Below, one piece after another: positions 1 to 8,400 of a stretch of DNA of 64,000 nucleotides (position 1 is its first letter; every line of letters starts with the position of its first letter). The notes under the pieces are model-generated. The model was given only the letters and a program-made list of their open reading frames with translations. It did not search any database and was not told where the DNA came from. Source of the stretch: an uncultured Acidimicrobiales bacterium. Lineage in GTDB: Bacteria; Actinomycetota; Acidimicrobiia; Acidimicrobiales; SHLQ01. Made by a program: the position numbers and the translations under genes. Location of the stretch: assembly GCA_938015295.1 (NCBI GenBank), contig CALLQB010000007.1, forward strand, positions 1 to 64,000, read 5' to 3'.

Positions 1-240
1 GCAGGAGACCGCCGAGGCGAAGTCGTTCGCGTGTGTTTCGACAAACTCCCCCACCAGAAACTGGTCACACCCATGTTTCGATCACTCGAAGCATGGCTCA
101 GGTTCAACATCGAAGCCGTCCGCCAAGGCCACCTGAATATCAATGATGCCGGCCAATTCTTGAATCCTACTCGGGCCCTCTCACCTACTCTGGTCGAGCT
201 CCTCGACCAACACGACCTCCCACATCACTGGTACTACTGA
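1..240 (+). CDS. C-terminal part of an unidentified protein, cut by the window edge
   Basis: The reading frame is open from base 1 to the TGA at 238-240, so the visible 79 residues may be the end of a longer gene; an internal GTG at 31 could also start a 69-residue protein. The tail has a stretch reading GEVVRVCFDKL followed by a hydrophobic-aromatic segment (FRSLEAWLRF). That layout resembles the end of SMI1/KNR4 (SUKH) proteins, where a short strand is followed by a helix that closes the fold. The resemblance is by eye and weak. Nothing downstream on this strand is linked to it; the next gene is convergent. Confidence 0.4.
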   Translation, partial: AGDRRGEVVRVCFDKLPHQKLVTPMFRSLEAWLRFNIEAVRQGHLNINDAGQFLNPTRALSPTLVELLDQHDLPHHWYY

Positions 241-356
241 ATGCAGCTCACCGACGCAAGGATCTAGTTTTCAGTCGCGACAGCCAAAGAGGTGAGTTGC
301 CGATTGCTCATGCGGGAGTGCCCGGCGGACGACCGGGAGGATCACGAGGACGAGAT

Positions 357-1958
357 CTATTTGACGCGCACCTCAACCGAGGCTCGAGTCCCCCAACCGC
401 CGTCGCGAATCGACGAAAGGCTGTGGATTCGCAGCGGAATCAGCACGAGGATATGCAGGATTCCGTAGGCCGGGGCCAGCAGAAACGTGGCCACCTGTCG
501 AACAAACGAGTCATTCTGCGAAGCGCCGATAAATCGCACCGATCGGGCGTATGCCATCAGGGCGAGAAAACCGAGGTAGTAGTGGTACAGCGCTATCCCA
601 GTCGAGACCGGGCGCCACAGCAGTGCAAGAACCAACGTCACCGAAAAAACCATCCACAGCAGCAACTCGCCGCCCGATAGCCACCACGCCAAACGCCGTG
701 GGCTGAAGTTGCGCAGCACCCACAACGATTCCCGGAAGAACGATTTGTTCCACCTGGTCTGTTGACGCACGAAATGATTGAACCTCTCGGGAACCACGGT
801 GTAGGCCAGCGAGGTTTCTTGAAACCTGACACCGCCCCGCTGCAGTGCATAGTTGGTCAACCGTCGATCGTCTCCGTAGCCCACCGGCACACCCAGGAAC
901 ATCTGGTTCACGTAGTCGACGATGTTGTCGAGGATCAGGTCGCGGCGCCACACACTCAGGCTGCCGCAACAACAAAGCACCGAGTCAAAGGTGCTGTACG
1001 CCGCCCGCTCGTACATGAAGGCGTTGGCATACCGCAGGTCGATAAGTCGAGTCAGCAGATTCGTGTGGGTGTTCAGCACCCGCACGTTTCCTGTCACTGC
1101 ATGAACGCTCGGGTCCTCAAGCGCTCGGAGGGCCTCCTCGACCGCACGCGAGTCAAGCACCGTGTCGCTATCGATCGTCACAAAGAAGTCGGCGGTCGAA
1201 CGCTCGAACGCCACAGTCTGGGCATAACGTTTGCCGCGGTTTTCTCGAAGAACAAAGACGTAGCCGGTCGGAATCTGCCGCAACATCGCCATCGCCCGCT
1301 CGGCGCCAGCGTCGTCATTCGAGCCGTCGTCAATGACCCAAATCTCATCAACTGGGCGGGTCTGGCGCAGGATGCTTCGAATACTACGTTCGACAATTTC
1401 AGGGTCTTCGTTGAACAGTGGCATCACCACCGCGACGCGTCCTACCGGAACTTGCCCGGTATAAGGACGGTAGGCGGTGGCCATGGCGATCTTGATACCG
1501 AGATACGAGATCGCGACCACGCCGTACCACCCCAGCAGCACCTCGCCGTTTTGCATCGCCAGCACAAGCACGCCGACGATGACAAAGACGAACGCAAAAA
1601 GCGCCTGCAGTTGCCGCCAGCGCAGGCGACGATCGATGCGCCGTTTTTGCGTTGGCGTGTAGGCACGGCGTTGCACCTGCTCGCTCGCCCATTGTTGGCG
1701 ACGCTTGAGCTCCTCAACATCGAACTCGACGACTTCTTTTGCGTCCATCGTCATCGCCGTTGGAAACAGCAGTCGCCCGGGCTCGGCCACGAGTTCGCCG
1801 CGATGGTCGCGCAGATCTGGGTCGCCCGTAACTGTTGGATAGTCGGGCAACTCGATGGCCCATTCGTCCTGATCGAATGGTTTTCGAGGCCTAGCAGACG
1901 CGCCAGCTGTATCGGTTGCGCCCGCTCGCGATGTCGAAGTCAACTCGTTCTGTTTCAC
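357..1958 (-). CDS. Processive family 2 glycosyltransferase, hyaluronan-synthase-like
   Basis: A 533-residue membrane beta-glycosyltransferase expected to polymerise a polysaccharide from UDP-sugars and move it across the membrane. Seen: a basic N-terminal cytoplasmic extension of about 115 residues, two membrane helices (about 117-135 and 140-160), then the GT-A catalytic core with VIDDGSND (DD 210-211), TIDSDT (263-265), GYGDDRRLTNY (GDD 362-364) and QQTRWNKSFFRE (Q/RxxRW 399-403). Further helices follow (about 430-510) and a WGTR motif near the C terminus (522-525). The GDDR-LTNY plus QQTRW-KSFFRE combination is the hyaluronan synthase/NodC signature, so the product is probably a GlcNAc-containing or related linear polymer. 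No polysaccharide-modifying partner is adjacent. The N-terminal extension is longer than in streptococcal HasA. Function as a synthase is solid; the polymer is not known. Confidence 0.88.
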   Translation of the reverse strand: MKQNELTSTSRAGATDTAGASARPRKPFDQDEWAIELPDYPTVTGDPDLRDHRGELVAEPGRLLFPTAMTMDAKEVVEFDVEELKRRQQWASEQVQRRAYTPTQKRRIDRRLRWRQLQALFAFVFVIVGVLVLAMQNGEVLLGWYGVVAISYLGIKIAMATAYRPYTGQVPVGRVAVVMPLFNEDPEIVERSIRSILRQTRPVDEIWVIDDGSNDDAGAERAMAMLRQIPTGYVFVLRENRGKRYAQTVAFERSTADFFVTIDSDTVLDSRAVEEALRALEDPSVHAVTGNVRVLNTHTNLLTRLIDLRYANAFMYERAAYSTFDSVLCCCGSLSVWRRDLILDNIVDYVNQMFLGVPVGYGDDRRLTNYALQRGGVRFQETSLAYTVVPERFNHFVRQQTRWNKSFFRESLWVLRNFSPRRLAWWLSGGELLLWMVFSVTLVLALLWRPVSTGIALYHYYLGFLALMAYARSVRFIGASQNDSFVRQVATFLLAPAYGILHILVLIPLRIHSLSSIRDGGWGTRASVEVRVK

Positions 1959-2091
1959 TGTTGTTCGGCCGGTCTCGCCCGAGGCAAAGACGCCACGGCA
2001 CCCGGCATCTCAGTACACCTATCGGCCGCCGCAAGTCGCAGCTAAGTCATCGGGTGCGCTCAGGCGATGGCGGGGGTGCGTGACGGCGACC

Positions 2092-2463
2092 TCAGCTGAG
2101 GAAAACCGCCCGAATGCCGAGACCCATCAGAAACAGCCCTCCGCCGCCATAGAGCAGATACAACCACTCCTCGAGTTGCTGACGGTAGCTATAGATCAGG
2201 CCGACCGAGATCATTGCAACAAATCCGTAGAACATATGAAACTGCGAAACCTCAAGGTCCTCGACACTCAACAGCACCACACCCAGCGTGACCTGCGCAA
2301 CGATGGCGATCTGGGCCACACCCGTCGCCCACCACAAAGTCGGGTGGCGAACAGCAGGCACCCGATGCGCAACAAGGGCCCAGAGCCCCGCAGCGCCGTT
2401 CGCAAAGATGACGAACCATCCGGTGGTTTCGTGCACCGTCCGAAGCATGGCGCTACTGGCCAC
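2092..2463 (-). CDS. Small four-helix membrane protein, unknown function
   Basis: A 123-residue protein that is almost entirely hydrophobic, with four predicted membrane helices (about 13-33, 42-65, 70-92, 98-120) and very short loops. The N terminus carries LRTVHETTGWFVIFANG with a conserved-looking His-Glu pair. Its ATG lies 11 nt inside the end of the upstream PIG-L deacetylase gene, so the two are probably translated together. I do not recognise a characterised family. The layout is like small DUF420/cytochrome-b561-type membrane proteins, but no haem-ligand pattern can be confirmed. Confidence 0.65.
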   Translation of the reverse strand: MASSAMLRTVHETTGWFVIFANGAAGLWALVAHRVPAVRHPTLWWATGVAQIAIVAQVTLGVVLLSVEDLEVSQFHMFYGFVAMISVGLIYSYRQQLEEWLYLLYGGGGLFLMGLGIRAVFLS

Positions 2464-3280
2464 CGCTCAGCGACTCGAACAAGTCGCTGCGAAAGTCGTC
2501 GTCGCCTCGACTCCACGTGGGATCGCGGAAAAATTCCGTGCCGAATGCTTGCGCGAAGATTTCAGTAGGCATTTTGAGAAAAAACGAGTCGTCGTCGATC
2601 TGGCTAGCGTGCGCCATCATCGACTGGCGCTTTCGTTCGACCACCGACGACACATCAATGGCGTGGGTGAGCTCGGATTCTGGAAGACCAAACGTTCCTT
2701 CTTCCAACATCTTGCGACGCTCGGCAAACTCCGCAGCATCGGCTTCGTCGGTCACAAAGTCTTCCATCGAGCCCACCATCTGCTCGAGGATCCGGGTGCG
2801 GTTCATCGTCGACTCGAACACGTTGACGCCCGTCCGTACGGCCGCCGCCATGCCGACCCGATGCACCTGAATGTGATCGGGATGGCCATAGCCACCGTTG
2901 CTGTCGTAGATCGTCAGCAGGTCGGCTGATTCGGCGCGGAGAATTTGGACAAGTCGCTCGGTCGCCTCATCGACATCGGCTTGCCAGAAGCAGTCGGGAT
3001 TGGCGTTGGTTGGCTCGCCGATCATTCCGGAATCTTCATAGCCGAGAAACTCGACGCGGTCGGCGCCAATAATGTCGCCCGACGTAATCGTCTCGGCGGT
3101 CCGCCGGTCGCCTAAGGCTTCGCCTTCGGACAGCACTCCTTCGACAGGTTCGCCCTGCTCGCCGCGCGTCGCAAGAACCAGCACCACCCGGTGGCCGGCT
3201 TCCTTTGCGAGCATCATGGTTCCCGAGGTTGCTATCGCCTCGTCGTCGGGGTGTGCGTGAAAGAAGACTGCTGTTGCCAC
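2453..3280 (-). CDS. LmbE/PIG-L family zinc deacetylase (MshB/Mca-like)
   Basis: A 275-residue N-acetylglucosaminyl deacetylase-fold enzyme. The N-terminal FFHAHPDDEAI motif (residues about 7-17) provides the family's zinc ligands and catalytic Asp (AHPDDE), and GGYGHPDHIQVH (about 150-160) supplies the third zinc His. Relatives deacetylate GlcNAc-inositol (MshB) or cleave mycothiol S-conjugates (Mca). A second and more Mca-like paralogue lies at 48971-49873, so this copy may be the MshB-type deacetylase of mycothiol synthesis or act on another GlcNAc glycoside. The gene overlaps the small membrane protein downstream by 11 nt and follows the racemase by 45 nt, suggesting one transcript. Family assignment is strong, substrate is inferred. 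Confidence 0.85.
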   Translation of the reverse strand: MATAVFFHAHPDDEAIATSGTMMLAKEAGHRVVLVLATRGEQGEPVEGVLSEGEALGDRRTAETITSGDIIGADRVEFLGYEDSGMIGEPTNANPDCFWQADVDEATERLVQILRAESADLLTIYDSNGGYGHPDHIQVHRVGMAAAVRTGVNVFESTMNRTRILEQMVGSMEDFVTDEADAAEFAERRKMLEEGTFGLPESELTHAIDVSSVVERKRQSMMAHASQIDDDSFFLKMPTEIFAQAFGTEFFRDPTWSRGDDDFRSDLFESLSGGQ

Positions 3281-3325
3281 ACGCTGACGCTAGCGCTCCG
3301 GGCGTCGTGTTCGGCGGTCAGGTCG

Positions 3326-4471
3326 CTAGGCAATCGCGCCCGACTCGCGCAGCGCCGCGATTCCGGCTTCGTCGATACCAAACGATGTCAGCACATCGTC
3401 GGTGTGCTGACCAGCATGCGCGGCCGGGGTGGGAACGTCGGCAGGGGTGCGACTAAAGCGCGGCGCAGGCGCCGGTTGTGTGACCCCACCGATCTCCAGG
3501 AACGCGTTACGAGCCTTCGCGTGCGGATGTTCGGGCGCTTCGATCAACGATAGGACCGGTGCGTAACACACATCGGAACCGGCGAAGACCTCGTCCCATT
3601 CATCGCGCGTGCGACCTTTGAAGATTTCTTGCACCCGCTCTTTGAGCGCCGGCCACTGGTTGCGATCGTTCTGGGCGAGAAACGCTTCGTCGTCGGAGAG
3701 TCCGAGCTTCTCGAGCAGCTCGGCATAGAACTGCGGCTCGATAGACCCGAGCGACACATACTTGCCGTCGGCCGTCTCGTAGACGTCGTAGTAATGCGCG
3801 CCGGTATCGAGCATATTCGTGCCGCGTTCGTCGGCCCAGATTCCCATGGCTCGGAACGAATGAAAGAAACCCATGAGCGCCGAGGCGCCATCGACCATTG
3901 CGGCGTCGACTACTTGACCCTTGCCAGATTGTTTTGCTTCGAGAAGCGCACAGGCAATGCCAAAGGCAAGGAACATGCCGCCGCCACCAAAGTCGCCCAC
4001 AAGGTTGAGCGGCGGCACCGGTGCCTCGCCCCGGCGACCAATAGGTTCGAGGGCGCCGGCGAGAGCGATGTAGTTGATGTCGTGCCCCGAGGCGTGCGAG
4101 TAGGGCCCTTCCTGCCCCCAGCCGGTCATGCGGCCGTAGACAATCCGTTCATTACGAGCCAAGCAGTCGTCGGGACCAACGCCAAGCCGCTCGGCCACGC
4201 CAGGTCGGAAACCTTCGAAAATAACATCAGCGGACTCGACGAGCGTGAGAACAAGTTCTCGTCCTTGTTCGGACTTGAGGTCGACGCCAATCGATTTGCG
4301 GCCCCGGCCAAGCACGTCGGCGGGCGGCGCTGCAGGGTCGCCACCCCGCACCGAACCGGCACGATCGATCCGGATGACCTCGGCACCCATGTCGGCCAGC
4401 ATCATCCCGCAGAACGGGCCGGGGCCAATGCCTGCCAACTCGAGTACTCGAACACCCTGCAACGGACCCAT
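3326..4471 (-). CDS. mcr: Alpha-methylacyl-CoA racemase (family III CoA transferase fold)
   Basis: A 381-residue enzyme that epimerises 2-methylacyl-CoA esters so branched-chain or sterol side chains can enter beta-oxidation. The N terminus GVRVLELAGIGPGPFCGMML is the CaiB/racemase CoA-binding start. The three catalytic regions of mycobacterial MCR are all present: GHDINYIAL (His-Asp pair), LNLVGDFGGGG (catalytic Asp) and GSIEPQFYAELL (catalytic-site Glu). Length and motif order match MCR/AMACR and separate it from formyl-CoA transferases, which lack the GHDINY-type motif. It precedes the PIG-L deacetylase on the minus strand and follows the hydrolase gene after a 114-nt gap that contains an 18-bp tandem duplication. 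Confidence 0.92.
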   Translation of the reverse strand: MGPLQGVRVLELAGIGPGPFCGMMLADMGAEVIRIDRAGSVRGGDPAAPPADVLGRGRKSIGVDLKSEQGRELVLTLVESADVIFEGFRPGVAERLGVGPDDCLARNERIVYGRMTGWGQEGPYSHASGHDINYIALAGALEPIGRRGEAPVPPLNLVGDFGGGGMFLAFGIACALLEAKQSGKGQVVDAAMVDGASALMGFFHSFRAMGIWADERGTNMLDTGAHYYDVYETADGKYVSLGSIEPQFYAELLEKLGLSDDEAFLAQNDRNQWPALKERVQEIFKGRTRDEWDEVFAGSDVCYAPVLSLIEAPEHPHAKARNAFLEIGGVTQPAPAPRFSRTPADVPTPAAHAGQHTDDVLTSFGIDEAGIAALRESGAIA

Positions 4472-4531
4472 GCAACTTCTCCTGAGAATCTCGGAACCTT
4501 GAAAACTATTCTCCGGACCCTACAGTTCGCC

Positions 4532-4567
4532 CCCGACAGACCCAAAGAGCCCGACAGACCCAAAGAG
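4532..4567. repeat. Perfect 18-bp tandem duplication
   Basis: The unit CCCGACAGACCCAAAGAG occurs twice head to tail (4532-4549, 4550-4567) with no mismatch, in the gap between the hydrolase stop and the racemase start. It is non-coding and lies in the racemase upstream region on the minus strand. It could be a duplicated binding site or simple slippage. Confidence 0.9.
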
Positions 4568-4585
4568 GATGGGCCAGCAGGTGCG

Positions 4586-5422
4586 TTAGGCGTTTTCTGA
4601 CGCGAGCACCGTTATCGCTGAAATGATCTGCTGCCAGGTCTGCACCGGAATGTCGTGCCCCATGCCCTCGATCTCGAGCAACTCGGCATGTGGCAGAATT
4701 TCGGCGGTACGCCGACCACCTGAGACGTCGATCAGGGTGTCTTTGTCGCCATGGATCACCAGCGCTGGCACCTGCACCTGCCGAAGCTTCTCGCCCCGAC
4801 TTCCCGAGGCGAGCACTGCCGCGTACTGGCGGTCGGAACGGTTGTCGGTTGCGCGAGCCCAGGACTCTTCGAAGTACGCACGAACCAGTTCTTCGTCGTA
4901 CCACTCGGGGCTGGCCCAGATCTTTCGGTGCACAACGTCCTGATCGATTGCGTCGTTGACATTTGTCGGCGGTGGCGTAAGCAGCGCCGTCATCGCCTCT
5001 TCGGTGGGTTTGCCGAACTCACGTTCGCCGGTGGTCGACATGATCGAGGTGAACGTTTCGATGCGCTCGGGGTGTTCGATAGCCATCGTCTGCACGATCA
5101 TCCCGCCCATCGACATCCCTGCCACGTGGGCCCGTTCGATGCCGAGATCATCGAGAACTGCCAAGCCATCGGCGGCCATATCGGACAAGGTGTACTCGAC
5201 CCCGTCGGGCGTGCGCGAACTCAGTCCGACGTCGCGGTTATCGAAGCGAATCACAAAGAACCCGCGGTCGACCAGCCCTTGACAGAACTCGAGCGGCCAG
5301 CCGTTGAGTTGGCTGCCGAGACCGTTGACCAGCAGCAGCGCTGGAGCGTCGTCGAACCCAAAGGTCTCGTAGTAGATCTCGAGGGGACCAGTCGAGCTGT
5401 TGTTCGCAGTAACCGTAGGCAT
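4586..5422 (-). CDS. Alpha/beta hydrolase
   Basis: A 278-residue alpha/beta-hydrolase-fold enzyme. The open frame runs further upstream to 5503, but the conserved fold begins at MPTVTANNSS, so I place the start at 5422. Seen: the oxyanion region LLVNGLGSQLNGW, FDNRDVGLS, the nucleophile elbow AGMSMGGM (Ser in GxSxG), an Asp-containing HGDKDTLIDV strand and the late GMGHDIP with the catalytic His. This order matches haloperoxidase/esterase-like hydrolases such as DhaA-related and proline-iminopeptidase-like proteins. The substrate cannot be read from sequence. Neighbours are lipid/CoA genes, so an ester substrate would fit. Confidence 0.85.
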   Translation of the reverse strand: MPTVTANNSSTGPLEIYYETFGFDDAPALLLVNGLGSQLNGWPLEFCQGLVDRGFFVIRFDNRDVGLSSRTPDGVEYTLSDMAADGLAVLDDLGIERAHVAGMSMGGMIVQTMAIEHPERIETFTSIMSTTGEREFGKPTEEAMTALLTPPPTNVNDAIDQDVVHRKIWASPEWYDEELVRAYFEESWARATDNRSDRQYAAVLASGSRGEKLRQVQVPALVIHGDKDTLIDVSGGRRTAEILPHAELLEIEGMGHDIPVQTWQQIISAITVLASENA

Positions 5423-5502
5423 CCCGCAACCGTAGAACCTTTGGCGGTGCAGTGTCTTGCCCAAGGGTCTTGCCCACGGTCTTTCTCGGCTCTTCTTCAC
5501 CA

Positions 5503-5579
5503 CTTCTCTGCTGTTTCTCTGCGGTTTCTCTGCTGCTTCTCCGCGGTTTCTCTGCTGCTTCTCTGCTGCTTCTCTGCTG
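5503..5579. repeat. Seven 11-bp tandem repeats in a divergent promoter region
   Basis: Seven uninterrupted units of 11 bp fill 5503-5579: five are CTTCTCTGCTG or TTTCTCTGCTG and two carry a GCGG ending (units 2 and 4). The phase is kept exactly, about one unit per helical turn. The array sits between the divergently transcribed hydrolase (start 5422) and PH-SHOCT gene (start 5605), ending 25 nt before the latter's ATG. The strand bias is pyrimidine on plus, purine on minus. Confidence 0.93.
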
Positions 5580-5604
5580 TTGTTCGGTGTTCTACGATGT
5601 CGCC

Positions 5605-6240
5605 ATGGCGTTTCCCAAAGACCTGCTCAGCCGTGACGAAGAGATCGTTCTCGATCTCCATCCGCACTGGTGGTTCCTCGTGCCAGCCGGTGCGGCGCTG
5701 CTCGCCGCGATGATCGTCGCGATCTTGCTCGTGGTGTTCCTTGGCGGCCCGGTGAGCTACATCGTGGCGGCGATCTTTGTGATTCCCGCGCTCATCAACT
5801 TTGTTACCGCGTACCTCAAATGGAACACCACCAACTTCGTGGTCACCAACGAACGCATCATTTCGCGATCGGGCGTTGCGGCGAAGAAGGGCATCGAGAT
5901 TCCACTCGACCGGGTCAACACGGTGTTCTTCAACCAATCGGTGTTCGAGCGCCTGATCGGCGCTGGCGATCTTGCGATTGAATCTGCTGGCGAGGGCGGG
6001 CGTCAATCGTTCTCTGATGTTCGTCGTCCGAACCTGGTCCAGTCCGAGATCTACCGGGTCATCGAGGCTTTCGAAGACAACAAGCTCAGCCGTCTGGCCG
6101 ACGCCGCGAGCGGCAGTACAGCCCAAGCTGGCCCTTCGATTCCCGACCAGATCGCACAGCTCGACGCGCTGCGCCAGCAGGGCGTGTTGACCAACGCTGA
6201 GTTCGAGGCGAAAAAGAGCGAACTCCTCGATCGGATGTAG
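5605..6240 (+). CDS. Membrane protein with bacterial PH domain and C-terminal SHOCT domain
   Basis: A 211-residue protein. An upstream in-frame ATG at 5452 would translate the 11-bp repeats, so the start at 5605 (MAFPKDLLS) is preferred. Seen: LDLHPHWWFL, two membrane helices (about 24-44 and 48-68), then a bPH2-type domain with TNFVVTNERIISRSGV and IPLDRVNTVFFNQSVFERLIG, a pattern typical of YdbS/YdbT-like proteins. A C-terminal SHOCT segment (about 178-211) ends LDALRQQGVLTNAEFEAKKS. PH-SHOCT proteins are common in Gram-positives and are poorly characterised; SHOCT is thought to mediate oligomerisation. The upstream repeats suggest unusual regulation. Confidence 0.85.
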   Translation: MAFPKDLLSRDEEIVLDLHPHWWFLVPAGAALLAAMIVAILLVVFLGGPVSYIVAAIFVIPALINFVTAYLKWNTTNFVVTNERIISRSGVAAKKGIEIPLDRVNTVFFNQSVFERLIGAGDLAIESAGEGGRQSFSDVRRPNLVQSEIYRVIEAFEDNKLSRLADAASGSTAQAGPSIPDQIAQLDALRQQGVLTNAEFEAKKSELLDRM

Positions 6241-6282
6241 CCCGCCAGAGCCAGTGTCGTACTCCCCCGCTACTGTTTCGAC

Positions 6283-8379
6283 GTGGACTCCTTTGACTTC
6301 GGCGAACAGCCAGCAGCAGCCGACGGTCCGCCAATCGATTCGGCGCTCGTTCAGCGTTCTGCGCTTCTCCGCGACCTCAATCCCGAGCAGGTAGCTGCGG
6401 CGACCTCAGAGGCTTCGCGGCTCTGCATCATCGCTGGAGCTGGTTCGGGCAAGACCCGGGTTATTACCCGCCGGATCGCGTATCGCTCCGAAATCGGAGT
6501 CATCGATCCACGTCGAGTGCTGGCCTTGACGTTCACCCGCAAGGCTGCCTCCGAGCTCACCCGCCGGCTCCGTCAGTTGGGTCTCCGCGACGATGTTTCG
6601 GCCGGCACGTTTCACGGTGTCGCTTATGCACAGCTTCGAGCCCGCGCTGCAGAAACCGGTCGACGCGAACCACAACTCCTCGACCGCAAAGTTGGGTTTG
6701 TCGCCAAGCTCATTAGCCGAAGCGACGAGCGCACCAAACCCTTCGACGTAGTCAACGAGATCGAGTGGGCCAAGGCTCGCCTGGTGTCGCCCGACAACTA
6801 CGCCGCCGCCGCGAAAGCTGCCGGACGCGACGCCAACGTCGACCCCAACCGTGTGGCGTCATTGTTCGCCGATTACGAAACAAAGAAACAAAAGATGGGC
6901 CTGGTCGACTTCGATGACCTGCTCGGCGTCACCGCGAGCGAACTGCGACGCGATCGTCGCTGGGGTGAAGCGCAACGGTGGCGGTTCCGGCACCTCTTTG
7001 TCGACGAGTTCCAAGACGTCAACCCGTTGCAGTTTGCGTTGCTACGAGCGTGGCTCAGCCCCGAAGCTGACCTTTGTGTGGTGGGCGACCCGCGCCAGGC
7101 AATCTACGGCTGGAATGGCGCCGACGCCGGCTACATCACCAACTTCAGTGATCACTTCGGCGAGGCGCAAACCCTCACGCTGCGCCGTAACCACCGATCG
7201 ACGCCCGAAATTCTTGCAGCCGCCGAGGCCGTGCTCGACTCGTCGTTGGGCGCACTCGAACCATTGGTTCCCACCAGAAACCCGGGCCAGCCGCCGATCT
7301 TCGCTGCGTACGACACCGATGTCGACGAAGCCGCCGGTGTCGCTAGGGCCGTGCGCGACGCCCGCCGACCGGGCGACAACTGGAGCGATCAGGCAATCCT
7401 GACTCGCACCAACGGACAACTCGCACGCTTCGAGGTCGCGCTTCGGGCGGCCGGCATTCCCTTTCGAACACGCGCCGGTAGCGACTTTCTCGAGCAAAAG
7501 GAGGTCAAGACGATCTTTGAATCGTTGGCCACCGCACCGTCGTTACGGTCCGCCGTAAGCGACCTCGAACTCGAACTCAGCGAGGGGCCGCACGGTGCTG
7601 CACCCGCCGACGAGACCTTCGATCGTCTGTCGACCATCGCTGTGCTGGTCGATCTCGCCCGCGAATTCCTGGTGCTCGATCCTGATGGACCCGGCTCGCG
7701 GTTTGCCGGGTGGCTACACACCGCGGTTGGCAGCGATCGCAGCGGCAGCATCACCGACGCCGTTGAATTGGCCACCTTTCATGCTTCGAAGGGCCTCGAA
7801 TGGCCGGTGGTGCACATCGCCGGACTCGAAAAGGGTTTCGCGCCGATTGCCTTTGCCCGCACACCCGATGCGTTGCTCGAAGAGCGAAACCTGGTGCATG
7901 TCGCGGCGACCCGCGCCGAACGGCTGCTGCATATCTCCTGGGCGAAACAACGCACGTTCGGCGCCTCGGCCGTCGAACGCGAACCGTCGCCGTTTCTCAG
8001 CGAGTTGTCATCGTCGAAGGTACTCGACCTTCGAACGCCCCTGAACGAGCCTCAGCACCAGATAAGCGAGGCCCGCACCCACTTGCGCAGCGACGCCAGC
8101 ACCGAGACCTCCGAACGGCTACCCAACCACGACGCTGCAACCGCTGCCGCCGAGGGGCTTTTGGCATGGCGTAAGCAGCGTGCCGAATTTGCGGGCGTCA
8201 GCGAAACAGCGATCCTCAGCGATCGCGATATCGAAATCCTCGCGGCGACATCAGTGCGTTCGGTCGGCGATCTCGAGCAAGCCGGCCTCTCGCCCATCCG
8301 GGCCCGACGCTACGGTCACGAGATTCTGCGAGCGCTTGGCGAAACTCCCGCTCTGGCCGCGGCGCCGCCAGCCGAGTAG
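6283..8379 (+). CDS. uvrD2: UvrD2-like superfamily 1 ATP-dependent DNA helicase with HRDC domain
   Basis: A 698-residue 3'-5' helicase translated from GTG at 6283. Helicase motifs are in order: Q-motif LNPEQVAAAT, Walker A GAGSGKT, Ia TFTRKAA, motif II DEFQDVNPLQ, III VVGDPRQAIYGWNGAD, IV LRRNHRSTPEI, V TFHASKGLEW and VI HVAATRAE. The accessory 2B region is short. The last 70 residues (AAEGLLAWRKQRAEFAGV onward) form an HRDC domain, the arrangement that distinguishes actinobacterial UvrD2 from UvrD1/PcrA. M. tuberculosis UvrD2 also has a four-cysteine zinc motif between helicase and HRDC; I see no clear equivalent here. Likely role: repair or replication-associated unwinding. Confidence 0.88.
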   Translation: MDSFDFGEQPAAADGPPIDSALVQRSALLRDLNPEQVAAATSEASRLCIIAGAGSGKTRVITRRIAYRSEIGVIDPRRVLALTFTRKAASELTRRLRQLGLRDDVSAGTFHGVAYAQLRARAAETGRREPQLLDRKVGFVAKLISRSDERTKPFDVVNEIEWAKARLVSPDNYAAAAKAAGRDANVDPNRVASLFADYETKKQKMGLVDFDDLLGVTASELRRDRRWGEAQRWRFRHLFVDEFQDVNPLQFALLRAWLSPEADLCVVGDPRQAIYGWNGADAGYITNFSDHFGEAQTLTLRRNHRSTPEILAAAEAVLDSSLGALEPLVPTRNPGQPPIFAAYDTDVDEAAGVARAVRDARRPGDNWSDQAILTRTNGQLARFEVALRAAGIPFRTRAGSDFLEQKEVKTIFESLATAPSLRSAVSDLELELSEGPHGAAPADETFDRLSTIAVLVDLAREFLVLDPDGPGSRFAGWLHTAVGSDRSGSITDAVELATFHASKGLEWPVVHIAGLEKGFAPIAFARTPDALLEERNLVHVAATRAERLLHISWAKQRTFGASAVEREPSPFLSELSSSKVLDLRTPLNEPQHQISEARTHLRSDASTETSERLPNHDAATAAAEGLLAWRKQRAEFAGVSETAILSDRDIEILAATSVRSVGDLEQAGLSPIRARRYGHEILRALGETPALAAAPPAE

Positions 8380-8400
8380 GTCAGCACCCGTCAACAGCGA

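Noticed and set aside
762-2045. A 427-codon plus-strand frame opposite the glycosyltransferase
   Set aside because: It is an antisense shadow of a gene with intact motifs, and its translation has no family signature; long opposite frames are common in GC-rich DNA.
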